From assembly GCA_023269585.1 (NCBI GenBank), contig JAHFTC010000012.1, positions 1 through 55,162 of the forward strand: a stretch of 55,162 nt of DNA. The letters are read 5' to 3'. The notes beneath the pieces are model-generated. The model searched no databases, was not told where the DNA came from, and saw only the letters and a program-made list of their open reading frames with translations. Every line of letters starts with the position of its first letter. Position 1 is the stretch's first letter. The position numbers and the translations under genes are program-made. Positions 25,999 to 35,027 of the stretch are shown here, piece by piece. This stretch comes from Opitutaceae bacterium. GTDB lineage: Bacteria > Verrucomicrobiota > Verrucomicrobiia > Opitutales > Opitutaceae.

Positions 25999-28734
25999 TC
26001 AGATGTCTTCCGGCCCGAGCCACCTGAAGGCGACGATCCGGAACTGGCGACCGAGCGCCACGTTGTCGATGCGTACTGAAGGCCAGGATACAGCATCCTC
26101 TCTCGGGTCGACGTACTCCGGCAGGCGCTGCACCACCGCTTCGCACCACGCCCGCGCGGCGACGCGATCCCGGTCGTCGGGCTCCAGGGCCGGATTCAGC
26201 GCCTCGCCGCAAACGCGGATGAGGAAGGTGTCCGAGCGCACCGCGAGCAACGGCGCCAGCGTGTTCAGCACCGCCGCCTGCGAGAGCCAGTTCGCCGACC
26301 ACCGCGCGGGCGCGATTCCGCCGAGGTCGGCGCAGAACTCCGGCCGGGTGTTGAGTCCCGCCGCATCGATCGCCGCCTGCAACACGCCGCTGTTCACGAA
26401 CTCCGCGAGCGAGCGGAACGGCCGCGGCCGGGCTGCGATCCGGCGAGCCAGCTCCGTCGCCAAGGCCTGGATCGCCTCGTCGGAGAACTGGCGCACCCCG
26501 CGCACGTCGGGCGGCGCGAAGGGCGCGGATTGGCCGAAGACGAAGAACGGATTCTCGAGGTTCACCACGGTCCCATCGGCGGCCGTCCAGCCGAGCACCG
26601 TGCGCCCGAGAGCGACCGTCCACGCCCGGGCCGAAGTCGCGTTCACATTGAACTGCCCGTCGACGCCGAGGTGGCGCGCGGCGCCGAGCCCACCGAGGTC
26701 CGCCGCGCTCGGCGGCGGCGCACCGCCCCAGTCCAGCACGCGATGGCGGACGTTCGGCAGCCGCTGCCCGGGAATCCAACTCTCCGGCACAGGGTTGAAA
26801 TACGCCGCGTCGAACACCGCGTTGCGCGCCCCACCCCACGGGTTGCCCACGCCGAATGCCCTTTCGCCCGGCTCAGAAAATTGAGCGAGCGCCGCGATGC
26901 TGAGGTTGCGCTGCACCGTGAAGTCGTAGGCACACAGCGTGCGACCGGTCGCGAAAATCTCCCCTGCGGCGAACTGCTGCGACGCCGCTTCGGCGTTGGC
27001 CGCCGGATCAACCGCAACCGATTTCCAGAACTCCGGCGCGTAGGCGACCGTCGCACGCTTCAGGTCCGGCCCCGCCGTCCCGGGCGCCGACGGAGCGATC
27101 CAATCCGCCCACGTCCCCCGCGCGGGATCGAGCCGGAAGTGGTAGCTCACCCCGAGGCGCACCAATGCCTCGGCGCCGCCGAACGGCGCATTGCCTGCGA
27201 CTGACCAACTTCCCGCCGGGCTCCGCCGCACGAACGCCTCGGCTGGAAATCCTTCCGCCATCGTCAGCGCCGGCGTCGCCCCGGCCGTGCTGAAGAGCTC
27301 GAAGCGCAACAGCGCCGGTTCTGCCCCACTCGACGCGATCTCCAGCACATCATCCCCCGGGTCGGTCGGTGTCGGATCGTCGAGCTGCAGCCCGCTGTCC
27401 GCGCCCGAAGCCACCACCGCCGTCACGACCGCGAACTGCCCAGCGCCGAGATCGCCCGGCACGTCCACGACGATCTCTCGCGTCGGCCCGAGCAGCGCGC
27501 CGAGGTCGAACTCCCCCGCAGCTCCGTCCGGTCCTTGCACACGCACCGTCGGCAACCCGGTCACGCGTACCCGATAATCGGGTGCGCCGGCGAGTGTGTG
27601 CGCCAGCGGCAAGTTGAACGGGTTCCAGAGTTCCAGCCGCAGCCGGCACCCGACGAGCAGCCGCGAGCCGCGGTCCTCCCGGTAGGGCACAAAATCCAGC
27701 GCCCATTCGGTGATGATCGGCTTGATCTGCGCCGTCGCCTCGCCACCGCCTGCCGTCCCGCCCGCGACGGGCAGCCTTCCGGCCTCAGGCCGATAACGTT
27801 CAAGATCCACCACCGCCGCAGGTACTTCGGACGCACCGAGGTCGCTGAAGTTTCGACGCAGCCCGCCCTGCGCCGCATCGGCGAGCACGCCGAGCGAGTG
27901 CACCGTGAAGTCGTGGAAATGCCGGCGCACGAACGTGCGATAGTTTTCTGTCGCCTTCGCCGTACCCAGTTCCTGGAAGCGCAGTTGGTTGTGCGTCAGC
28001 GCGGCGCCGAACAGGGCCCAGCGCGCGGCCGAGTCGGGATCATCCTCCGCCTGCAACTGGAAACCGCTGGTCGGCGGCTCGCCGCCAAAGTTCAACGCGT
28101 CGTTGCCCGACCGGTGCGCCACCAACTGACGCAGTCGCGCCCGCTCGGCCAGGTCCGTCACCGGATCGTCGGCCGCCGGCGATCCCGGCACGGGCACCTC
28201 GTCGACCCGGTCGACGACGCCCACGTGACCCTTCACGCCCTCGTCGCCGATCCAGAACGCGAAGCGCCCGACCGCCTGCTCGCCGGCCAGTCCTGGAACA
28301 CCGGCGACAACGATGTCCTCGAACCGCGCTGCCACCGAGTCCTCGGGCGCCGGGGTCGTGTTCGCGCCGACCAGCAGCGTGCCATCCGCCGCGACACCGC
28401 TGGTGACGATCTCCTGGTCCGGATCTGTCGGCGAACCCGAAACCAACCACACCGGCGCGCCCACATCGCCCCAGACGCCGGTCCACTGCGGGTTGCGTGC
28501 CCCACGCGCCGTCGCAGTGCTGCACGCGTCCGGTCCCGCCGCCTCCTGCAGCCGCCCGAGGGCGATGCGCAGGCCGAGTTGCGCGTTGAGTCTCGCCTGC
28601 GCCGCCGCGCCGCGCTGAACCGACGCCCGCAACTCCTGCCGCGTGAGCGCCGTGAGCGCCAACAGCAGCAACATGATTGCCGCCAACAACGCCACCGCGA
28701 GTACCACCGCGAACCCTCGGCGACTCCGCTTCAT
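25999..28734 (-). CDS. Large pilin-like protein, Verru_Chthon cassette A type (GspK/PilX-like)
   Basis: This 911-residue protein starts with a prepilin-like leader and a long hydrophobic helix (RRGFAVVLAVALLAAIML). The conserved Glu5 of pilins is missing, as in GspK/PilX minor pilins that cap the pseudopilus tip. The large ectodomain contains LELWNPFNLPL, FNVNATSARAW near residue 695 and a C-terminal ARAWCEAVVQRLPEY region, segments I associate with cassette A proteins of Verrucomicrobia. It is the last gene of six, overlapping the previous one by 4 bases. Function is probably tip or adhesion/secretion component. Confidence 0.75.
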   Translation of the reverse strand: MKRSRRGFAVVLAVALLAAIMLLLLALTALTRQELRASVQRGAAAQARLNAQLGLRIALGRLQEAAGPDACSTATARGARNPQWTGVWGDVGAPVWLVSGSPTDPDQEIVTSGVAADGTLLVGANTTPAPEDSVAARFEDIVVAGVPGLAGEQAVGRFAFWIGDEGVKGHVGVVDRVDEVPVPGSPAADDPVTDLAERARLRQLVAHRSGNDALNFGGEPPTSGFQLQAEDDPDSAARWALFGAALTHNQLRFQELGTAKATENYRTFVRRHFHDFTVHSLGVLADAAQGGLRRNFSDLGASEVPAAVVDLERYRPEAGRLPVAGGTAGGGEATAQIKPIITEWALDFVPYREDRGSRLLVGCRLRLELWNPFNLPLAHTLAGAPDYRVRVTGLPTVRVQGPDGAAGEFDLGALLGPTREIVVDVPGDLGAGQFAVVTAVVASGADSGLQLDDPTPTDPGDDVLEIASSGAEPALLRFELFSTAGATPALTMAEGFPAEAFVRRSPAGSWSVAGNAPFGGAEALVRLGVSYHFRLDPARGTWADWIAPSAPGTAGPDLKRATVAYAPEFWKSVAVDPAANAEAASQQFAAGEIFATGRTLCAYDFTVQRNLSIAALAQFSEPGERAFGVGNPWGGARNAVFDAAYFNPVPESWIPGQRLPNVRHRVLDWGGAPPPSAADLGGLGAARHLGVDGQFNVNATSARAWTVALGRTVLGWTAADGTVVNLENPFFVFGQSAPFAPPDVRGVRQFSDEAIQALATELARRIAARPRPFRSLAEFVNSGVLQAAIDAAGLNTRPEFCADLGGIAPARWSANWLSQAAVLNTLAPLLAVRSDTFLIRVCGEALNPALEPDDRDRVAARAWCEAVVQRLPEYVDPREDAVSWPSVRIDNVALGRQFRIVAFRWLGPEDI

Positions 28735-29795
28735 GGCGACGCCTCCAGGACCACGCGGCGCGTCAGCACCACCGAATGCGCGGTCGCAAGCTCCCACCAG
28801 GTCGAACCACCGAGCCGCCCCGCTTCGAAAGCCTCGATCTGCCGCGCGCCCTCCTCGGTGAGCACGCGCACGAACAACTCCGCCTCGGTCGGGAAGCCGT
28901 AGCGCATCGCACCGACCGGCACAGACGGGTTCGGCGGGCTCGCCCCGGTGGCCGTGGTCGCCGCGAAGCCGCGATCGTTCTCGGCGAGCGGAAACAGCAG
29001 CACGGGGGCTCCGCCGCCCGCCGGCCGGCGGGCCAGGCGTACCCCGAAATCGATCACGTCGTTGGCGAGGAGCTGGTCGCGACGGGGTCGGCGGATCGTG
29101 CCGGCGTCGCCGATGTTTCCGCCGCCCGCGGTACTGATGTACGCGGCGGCGAAGACGTCGTAGCCACAGACCGCGGTGGAACGTTCCCGGGCGGGGCTGG
29201 CGTCGCCGTACGGGCGCACTTCGGAACGGAACAGTCCGTAGCGTTGCGCCGAGCCGGCGTTCGCCGCCACCGCGCGCCGCACGATCTGGTAACCCACCAC
29301 CCGGGGGGCCGAAAGCGCGGCGCTCTCATCGTTGCGGTCGGGAACGTTCGCGATGAACCGCAGCCAGACTCCCGCCATGCCGAAACGGCAGTGCTCGAGC
29401 CGTCCGCTCGATGGCGCCAACGCCAGCGACGAGTTGGGCGTGCCCGGGTTTGCCGCGCCCGGTTTGCGCACCGGTGGCGACCACGCGCCGAGCGTGCCAC
29501 CGCTGTCGCCGGCGCCGCTTTGGTCGGGTTGCACTGTCGCCGCTAACCAAACACGCCCGTCACGCCGCAGCACCGCCGCTTGCAGATCACGCGCCAGCAG
29601 ATCGAGCGCCTGCTCGGCCTGCTGGGTGGCCACCAACCCGCCGCTGGCCCGCGCCCAGGTGCGCGTCATTTGGGCGAGCAGTGCGACCATGATGCCGGCG
29701 AGCACCAACGTGATCGCGCTGGCCGCGAGCAGCTCGATTAGCGTGAAGCCGCTCCGCTGCGCTCTCGCGCTGCCGCCGGTCGCGTGGCTGTTCAT
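28731..29795 (-). CDS. Prepilin-type protein, Verru_Chthon cassette C type
   Basis: This 354-residue pseudopilin has a cleavage site before Phe in SGFTLIELLAASAITLVLAGI, including the conserved Glu5. The rest is a large periplasmic domain with repeated AAGGGAP-like loops and FIANVPDRNDESAAL, resembling GspJ-like pseudopilins. The ATG at 29795 overlaps the previous gene by 4 bases. It is expected to be cleaved by a prepilin peptidase encoded elsewhere. Confidence 0.75.
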   Translation of the reverse strand: MNSHATGGSARAQRSGFTLIELLAASAITLVLAGIMVALLAQMTRTWARASGGLVATQQAEQALDLLARDLQAAVLRRDGRVWLAATVQPDQSGAGDSGGTLGAWSPPVRKPGAANPGTPNSSLALAPSSGRLEHCRFGMAGVWLRFIANVPDRNDESAALSAPRVVGYQIVRRAVAANAGSAQRYGLFRSEVRPYGDASPARERSTAVCGYDVFAAAYISTAGGGNIGDAGTIRRPRRDQLLANDVIDFGVRLARRPAGGGAPVLLFPLAENDRGFAATTATGASPPNPSVPVGAMRYGFPTEAELFVRVLTEEGARQIEAFEAGRLGGSTWWELATAHSVVLTRRVVLEASP

Positions 29796-30307
29796 CGGAG
29801 GATCGCGGTGTGGAACTGGGACTCGGCTCGCTGCGCCTCCGGCACCGGCGCACCGTCCGGCGGCCGCAGGTGGGGCCAGCTCACCCGCACCGCCAGCACC
29901 ACGCACGCGGCGGTCGCCGCCGGCCGCGGTGCGCGCGCGACGGTGATGCGGAAATAGCGTTGCTCACGCGGTAGCCCGCGCGGCGTGCCGTCCACCGGGT
30001 CGTTGTCGGCGTCGGCCGCCAGAACCACCCGCGTGCCCGCGGAGTCTGCAACGAGTTCGAGCGTGTTGTTTCCCGCTGTTGCCGCTGCCACCGCCGCGAA
30101 ACCGGCACGCGTGAGTTCGGCGTCGACGTGCTCCGCCAACCGCTGGGCGGTGCGACGGTCGGCGACCTCCCGCGTTGCCGCCATCGCCGGCCCGAACAGC
30201 GCAAGCCCGGCGAGCACCGCCCCGGCGCAGATCGCGATCGCGACCAGCACATCGATGAGCGAGAAGCCCCGACGGGCTCGCGGAAACCGATGAACGGGGC
30301 GAACCAT
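29792..30307 (-). CDS. Prepilin-type protein, Verru_Chthon cassette B type, with Glu5 replaced by Asp
   Basis: This 171-residue pseudopilin has the leader MVRPVHRFPRARRG and the helix FSLIDVLVAIAICAG. The residue at mature position 5 is Asp, not Glu. Glu5 governs N-methylation and assembly in type IV pilins, so this is a conservative but notable change. It resembles GspI-like minor pseudopilins. It starts 3 bases after the previous gene. Confidence 0.75.
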   Translation of the reverse strand: MVRPVHRFPRARRGFSLIDVLVAIAICAGAVLAGLALFGPAMAATREVADRRTAQRLAEHVDAELTRAGFAAVAAATAGNNTLELVADSAGTRVVLAADADNDPVDGTPRGLPREQRYFRITVARAPRPAATAACVVLAVRVSWPHLRPPDGAPVPEAQRAESQFHTAILR

Positions 30308-30310
30308 GGT

Positions 30311-31015
30311 TCAGAACTCCGCCCGGTTGCGCAGGAAGGTCGGCACGCCGTACGACGACAACGCGAGGCCGGCCACCGCATCGGGGTCCTCGCCCACGAC
30401 GGTGACCGGGATGGTCGCATCCAGTCGCCGCCCATTGGCGACGACGAGATCGCCGCCCAGCGCCCCGCCGTTCGGCGAGAAATGCACCACCCACCAGAGC
30501 GTGGTCCCGAGCACGGCGGGCCCGCCGCCGCTGCTCGCGTAGGTTCGCAACGCGGTCGAGCGAAGGACACCGCCAGAGGGTCGGCTCCAGTCGTCGCTCG
30601 CAAGACGCACCGCTCCCGGCCCGCTGGTCGCCAGGCCGTCCGGCGGCAACACGATGACTCGTCCGGGCAGGAAGCTCCCGCCGTCGTGCGCCCGCCACCC
30701 CTCCCCATCCGGCACCACCACGACGACATACCGGAGGTAGCGCTCCGGATCCGCCGGATCAGCATGGATCAGGAGCCGCGCCGGTTCGCCCCGCGCGGTG
30801 GCGAGTTGGCGCGCGGCGGCCACCCGCGAACCGAGCAAGGCCACCGCCGCGTCCCGCGCCGCCCCCATTCCGCCACCACGCAGCCCGGTCGCCGCCACCG
30901 CGACCACCGCCGCCATCAAGGCGACGACCGCGAGCAGCTCGAAGAGCGTGAAGCCGCCTGCGCCCGAACGGGCGACGGCCGGACGCTGCGCGGGGACTGC
31001 TGGGACCGTTTTCAT
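30311..31015 (-). CDS. Prepilin-type protein, Verru_Chthon cassette D / GspH-like
   Basis: This 234-residue pseudopilin has the processing site GG|FTLFELLAVVALMAAVVAV with Glu5 present. The ectodomain includes strand-rich segments such as LRYVVVVVPDGEGWRAHDGG and VVHFSPNGGALGGDLVV, in keeping with GspH/FimT-like minor pilins. It overlaps the preceding gene by 4 bases. Confidence 0.75.
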   Translation of the reverse strand: MKTVPAVPAQRPAVARSGAGGFTLFELLAVVALMAAVVAVAATGLRGGGMGAARDAAVALLGSRVAAARQLATARGEPARLLIHADPADPERYLRYVVVVVPDGEGWRAHDGGSFLPGRVIVLPPDGLATSGPGAVRLASDDWSRPSGGVLRSTALRTYASSGGGPAVLGTTLWWVVHFSPNGGALGGDLVVANGRRLDATIPVTVVGEDPDAVAGLALSSYGVPTFLRNRAEF

Positions 31016-31683
31016 CGCCAGCTGTACACGATCGCGTCGGCCGAGGAGCCGCTGCCGGCCGAGTAGAAAAGCACGCCCGCGCGCACCCCGCCGGCCGGGA
31101 ACGCCGCCGGCTCCGGCGTGAGCACCTGCCCGGTTTCTGCCGACGTCACTGTTGGCACCGGACTCGGCGCTGGAATCAGTCCGTCGCCGTCGCGGTCGAC
31201 CAGCACGACGATGTCGGTGTTGCCCAACGCGTCACGGATCGGCGGATTCACCCCCTCGCCGAGTTCGGCGGCCGTGAAGGTCAGGAAGGGAATGCGTCGC
31301 GGGTTTGCCGCGACCGCCCGCGGCAGATCCGGCGCAGCGCCGTCGGCCCGGCGACCGGAAAGGGTTTGCGCAAAGAGGCCCGGGACCTCGTTGAGGCGAC
31401 ACGCGGCCGGCAGCGGGGCGCTCGTCGTGGCGGAGAAGTTCGGATAGTAGCCGTACTCCGCGCGGAAGGCCTCGATCGCGACGGCCCATTGGGCGAACTG
31501 CGTCTTGGCGCGGGCGCGTCGGGCGGACTCCTGCGCCCGGCCGACAACCGGCACCAGAATCGCGGCGAGGATTCCGAGCACGGCGATCACCGTGAGGAGT
31601 TCGATCAGCGTGAAGGCGGCGGGCTCAAGCCGGCGGCGGACCGCGCCACCGCGGCGAACGTTTGCGGAGCTGAAGGTCATCAT
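31012..31683 (-). CDS. GspG-like pseudopilin, Ala at the cleavage site
   Basis: This 223-residue pseudopilin has the helix AFTLIELLTVIAVLGILAA, followed by the GspG-like ARRARAKTQFAQWAVAIEAFRAEYGYYPN. The residue before the scissile bond is Ala rather than the usual Gly (EPAA|FTLIE). The C-terminal part has Asp-rich VVLVDRDGDGLIPAP, like the calcium-binding loop of GspG. Translation starts at the first of two ATGs (31683), which overlaps the preceding stop by 4 bases. Confidence 0.78.
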   Translation of the reverse strand: MMTFSSANVRRGGAVRRRLEPAAFTLIELLTVIAVLGILAAILVPVVGRAQESARRARAKTQFAQWAVAIEAFRAEYGYYPNFSATTSAPLPAACRLNEVPGLFAQTLSGRRADGAAPDLPRAVAANPRRIPFLTFTAAELGEGVNPPIRDALGNTDIVVLVDRDGDGLIPAPSPVPTVTSAETGQVLTPEPAAFPAGGVRAGVLFYSAGSGSSADAIVYSWR

Positions 31684-32345
31684 GAGGAAGGGCCGAAGGC
31701 GGCGAGGTTGTCGGCGTTGGCACCGGCACCTGCTGGTGGCGTGCCGTCCCAATCCGCGGACTCGGCCGGAAGTTCGACGAGTCCGTCCGGGCCAGCCGAG
31801 AGCAGCACCGGTGTGGGCGCGCTCCACGAGGCGCCCGTCTTGTACCAATACAGATAACGCTGCGCCCAGGGATCGACGAAGGCATTGGCCCGCTGCGCGG
31901 TGCTTCCCGCGGTCGGCAACGCGTCGCTTGCGAGCACGCAGGAGGCGAGCGGCACGAGCACGCGGGCTTCGATCGGCTGCAGCACCGCGCTCGGGCCGCG
32001 GCGGCCGGTCAGCGCGTTGAAAAGAATCCCCGGACCGTCGTCGGCCGCGGCGGGGCCGGCGGGAAGATTGGGCGCCGCGCCGGTGCGCGGGTAGTCGCCG
32101 AACTGCGCGCGATACGCCTCCAACGCCTGCGCCAGCACTGCGAGTTCCGCGCCGGCCCGGGCGCGACGGGTGCGTTCGCCCGCCCCGGCCGTCGCACCGA
32201 GCACCAGCGCCGCGAGCACTGCGATGATCGCGACGACCGCCAGCAGTTCGAGGAGCGTGAAGCCGTTCGGATGCGCCCGCACCTCCCCCGGCCGGGTTCC
32301 CTCGGAGCCCCGCCCACCGTCGTGGGGTGACAACGGCCGCGCCAT
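31680..32345 (-). CDS. GspG-like pseudopilin, first gene of the operon
   Basis: This 221-residue pseudopilin has the cleavage motif NG|FTLLELLAVVAIIAVLAALV and the GspG-like helix AELAVLAQALEAYRAQFGDYPRTG. Motifs such as DPWAQRYLYWYKTG and GPDGL are common to major pseudopilins of type II-like systems. The ATG at 32345 gives the expected short basic leader; the longer open frame upstream is in a spacer. No GspE/F/D-type genes are in the window. Confidence 0.78.
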   Translation of the reverse strand: MARPLSPHDGGRGSEGTRPGEVRAHPNGFTLLELLAVVAIIAVLAALVLGATAGAGERTRRARAGAELAVLAQALEAYRAQFGDYPRTGAAPNLPAGPAAADDGPGILFNALTGRRGPSAVLQPIEARVLVPLASCVLASDALPTAGSTAQRANAFVDPWAQRYLYWYKTGASWSAPTPVLLSAGPDGLVELPAESADWDGTPPAGAGANADNLAAFGPSS

Positions 32346-32512
32346 CGGACGCGCGTGAGCAAAGTTCAACCACCCGCGCGGCGCAATGCTGTTTCCCCCG
32401 GCGCCGGCCGGTCGTTTTCGTGGGTTGCCTGCCCTCGCGCCGTTGGGGCCAACTCCGGGCTGCGCCGGAGCGCGGGACCCGAGCCCGCTCGAAAACCGCT
32501 GCATTCCGAGCA

Positions 32513-32540
32513 TTGACAGCGTCCCCGGCACCCCTACGGT
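32513..32540 (+). promoter_or_regulatory. Possible sigma-70 promoter for rho
   Basis: TTGACA at 32513-32518 and TACGGT at 32535-32540, with a 16-base spacer, lie in the 396-base divergent region between the pseudopilin operon and rho. This would give a leader of nearly 200 bases. Long leaders are common for autoregulated rho genes. The rest of this region shows no gene. Confidence 0.4.
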
Positions 32541-32741
32541 CCGAAGCGAAGCAGCCGGCAACGGCTTGGCTCCCGCGCCCGAGAATCGGCCTGACACCCA
32601 CGCCCTCTCGGGAGACCCGACAACCTCGTCCGGTCGTTCACGTGTGCGATTCCAGTAGTGCGTTTTGGACGTTTTCTACGTCCCCGAGACGCCTCCTCGA
32701 TTTGCCGGATCCAAGCCACGGTCGTTTCGCCCACTCGTATC

Positions 32742-33935
32742 ATGGACAACCAGCAGCAGCCCACTTCTCCCTCCGCGCCCGCGCAGCCTGTCTCAGGTCA
32801 ACCGCCGCAGCCCGGCACCCTCGCGCCCAACGAAATCCGCGTGCAGGGCATCCTCGACCTCACCAACGACAAGGCCGGCGCGCTTCTCGACGCGGTGAAG
32901 TGCGGCAAGACCCGCCCCACCGATCCCTATCTCCCGAAGGAACTCGTCCGCCGCTTCAAGCTCAAGCAGGGCAGCTTCATCGAGGCCGTCGCCAACCCCG
33001 ACCCGCGTTTCCCGAACCCGAAGGTCCGCTACATCGAGAAGATCGACGGCCTGCCCGTCGAGCAGCGCCTCCGGATGGCCGACTTCACCCAACTCACCAC
33101 CATCACCCCGGACAAGCAGATCAAGCTTGAGACCAAGGACCATCGCATGACGGTCCGCGCGATCGACCTGTTCTGCCCCGTCGGCAAGGGCACCCGCGGC
33201 CTCATCGTCGCCCCGCCCCGCACCGGTAAGACCACTCTCCTGCGCGACATCGCCTTCGGCGCCCTCGAGAACCATCCCGAGCTGCACGTCATGATTCTCC
33301 TCGTCGACGAGCGCCCGGAGGAAGTCACCGATTTCCGCCGCAGCGTGCCCGGCGCCGAGGTCTGGGCCTCGTCCAACGACGAACCGCTCCAGAACCACCT
33401 CCGCGTCGCCGATCTTTGCATCGAGCGCGCCAAGCGCCTCGTCGAGGCCGGCCGCCACGTGCTCGTGCTCCTCGACTCCATCACCCGTCTCGCCCGCGCG
33501 CACAACAACGCACGCACCGGCGGCAAGACGATGTCGGGCGGTGTCGATTCCCGCGCCCTCGAGAAGCCGCGCCAGCTCTTCGCCGCCGCGCGCAACACCG
33601 AGGAAGCCGGCAGCCTCACGATCCTCGCCTCCGCGCTCGTCGAGACCGGCAGCCGCATGGACGAGGTCATCTTCCAGGAGTTCAAGGGTACCGGCAACAT
33701 GGAGATGGTGCTCGACCGCAAGGTCGCCGAGATGCGCATCTGGCCCGCGATCAACGTGGCCGCCTCCGGCACCCGCCGCGAGGAGCTGCTCATCCCCGCC
33801 AAGGACTTGGAGGCGATTCATTTCTTCCGCCGGGCGCTTGTCAGCGCCCGCATCGAGGACGCCGCGGAGACGATGATCACCCGCCTCAGCAAGACGAAGA
33901 GCAACGAGGAGTTCCTCAAGCTCATCGCCCGCTGA
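32742..33935 (+). CDS. rho: Transcription termination factor Rho
   Basis: This 397-residue hexameric RNA helicase ends transcription at Rho-dependent sites. It lacks the usual N-terminal extension found in many high-GC bacteria but has a short Gln/Pro stretch (residues 4-25) before the RNA-binding domain. Conserved features are the primary RNA-binding site region GSFIEAVANPD, Walker A APPRTGKTT near 165, Walker B LLDSITRLARAHN and the R-loop/Q-loop FKGTGNMEMVLDRK. The ATG at 32742 is preferred over the frame start at 32658 because the upstream part resembles non-coding leader. Confidence 0.96.
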   Translation: MDNQQQPTSPSAPAQPVSGQPPQPGTLAPNEIRVQGILDLTNDKAGALLDAVKCGKTRPTDPYLPKELVRRFKLKQGSFIEAVANPDPRFPNPKVRYIEKIDGLPVEQRLRMADFTQLTTITPDKQIKLETKDHRMTVRAIDLFCPVGKGTRGLIVAPPRTGKTTLLRDIAFGALENHPELHVMILLVDERPEEVTDFRRSVPGAEVWASSNDEPLQNHLRVADLCIERAKRLVEAGRHVLVLLDSITRLARAHNNARTGGKTMSGGVDSRALEKPRQLFAAARNTEEAGSLTILASALVETGSRMDEVIFQEFKGTGNMEMVLDRKVAEMRIWPAINVAASGTRREELLIPAKDLEAIHFFRRALVSARIEDAAETMITRLSKTKSNEEFLKLIAR

Positions 33936-33963
33936 TCACCCGGCGTTCCCCGCATTCTGAAAG

Positions 33964-33990
33964 ACCCCGGTCCGTGAACCGGGGTTTTTT
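33964..33990 (+). terminator. Intrinsic terminator after rho
   Basis: Perfect arms ACCCCGGT (33964-33971) and ACCGGGGT (33978-33985) with a 6-base loop are followed by a run of T ending at 33990. It lies 28 bases after the rho stop. Confidence 0.9.
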
Positions 33991-34083
33991 GTGTCCCCTC
34001 ACCGACGACTGTAGACCGTCCACAGCCCACCGCCTTCCGTCGTCGCGGAACGCTTCGCGTTCCGTCCGCCCTCCGCCCCTCCG

Positions 34084-34206
34084 CACCTGCCACTTGTCAC
34101 CTGTCACTTGCTACTTCCGCCCTCCGTCCCTCCGCCCCTCCGCCACCTGCCACTTGTCACCTGTCACTTGCTACTTCCGCCTTCCGCCCTCCGCCCTCCG
34201 CTCAAC
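34084..34206. repeat. Heptad arrays with a 38-bp direct repeat downstream of rho
   Basis: A 38-base segment starting CACCTGCCACTTGTCACC is present exactly at 34084-34121 and 34144-34181. Within it the sequence is 7-periodic: CACCTGC, CACTTGT, CACCTGT, CACTTGC, TACTTCC. It continues after the second copy as GCCTTCC, GCCCTCC, GCCCTCC. A hairpin GGAACGC-TTC-GCGTTCC (34047-34063) lies just before. Confidence 0.8.
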
Positions 34207-34379
34207 CGAACGGCGAGCGGCGCAGGCCGCGCAGGGCCATGAGGCCGCCCCAATCGGCGATGGGGGCGAGGGGGCGCGGGGCGGTGCGTTCGCGGGTGCC
34301 GTGGCGTCACCGTGCGGGTCATGCAGTGGTACACCGCCGTGCCCTCCTGCGCCGCGATCTTGATGCGCGCCGTCCTCAT
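34202..34379 (-). pseudogene. Remnant of an IS200-like (REP-associated tyrosine) transposase
   Basis: The minus strand starts with MRTARIKIAAQEGTAVYHCM, matching the N terminus of RAYT/Y1 transposases (…GAVYHC…RTVNG). After TRTV the sequence shifts; another frame ends with ADWGGLMALRGLRRSPFG and a stop at 34202, resembling the family C terminus. The HUH motif and catalytic Tyr region are missing, so the middle of the gene is deleted. I read it as a decayed internal-deletion copy. Confidence 0.6.
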
Positions 34380-34462
34380 CGTCGTGCCCGGATCCTACCC
34401 ACAAGTGGCGTTACGTCCAGTGTCGCCAGTTTTTCTGACCTGTCCCTGTTAACACCCTCTAT

Positions 34463-34510
34463 GTGTAACCCATCAGCCCGGATTAAGTGTCACCTATCAT
34501 CCCGGATCAT
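34463..34510. repeat. Tandem 24-bp imperfect repeat
   Basis: Unit 1 (34463-34486) begins GTGTAACCCATCAGCCCGG and unit 2 (34487-34510) begins GTGTCACCTATCATCCCGG; 19 of 24 positions agree. It lies in the spacer between the transposase remnant and the kinase gene. Confidence 0.7.
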
Positions 34511-34570
34511 ACCCATCGCGGGGCGCATCAAAACTACGACACCCGCGGCCAACTTTTCGGACGACAGTGT

Positions 34571-34608
34571 GGTCGGATTTTAGGGGTCAGGTCGGATTTT
34601 AGGGGTCA
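34571..34608. repeat. Perfect 19-bp tandem direct repeat
   Basis: GGTCGGATTTTAGGGGTCA occurs twice back to back at 34571-34589 and 34590-34608. The surrounding AT-rich patch (…CATGTCTTAACAATTGACAAG) differs from the GC-rich chromosome and may be an insertion-element end. The remaining spacer to 35027 shows no gene. Confidence 0.8.
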
Positions 34609-35027
34609 TGTCTTAACAATTGACAAGACCGACGCTCCCGGTGTTGTCGCCTCCCGGGCCAACCCCGAAAAGGTTCAGGCGTTGGAGGTTGTGATTACTG
34701 TGGGTGCTCGGCTGCTGGCGTGTTCCCCGCCAACTGGCAGCCGCCGGCCGGCTCATAGATCCCCTGGTGCCCGTCACCACTACGATGGCAGGCTACGAAT
34801 CGCGCTTCGGATTGGGCCCCACTACGACCACCGAGCGATGAGGCACCCGGTCGGTCGCCTACTGCTCGGTGGCGCCACCCGCAACTTCGGCTAAGCTCCC
34901 CCGGCGGCTGACCGATGAGGACAGGATCGCCTCCCACTTATCCAGAACACTCCACCGAATCGGCCCGCGGCTGTTCGGTGTTGCGTGCTCGCCCCCATCG
35001 CGGAGGGCTGGCCAACGTGTCCTTGGC

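Noticed and set aside
34084..34206. CRISPR-like array
   Set aside because: The two 38-bp copies are not separated by unique spacers of constant length; the internal structure is heptad periodic.
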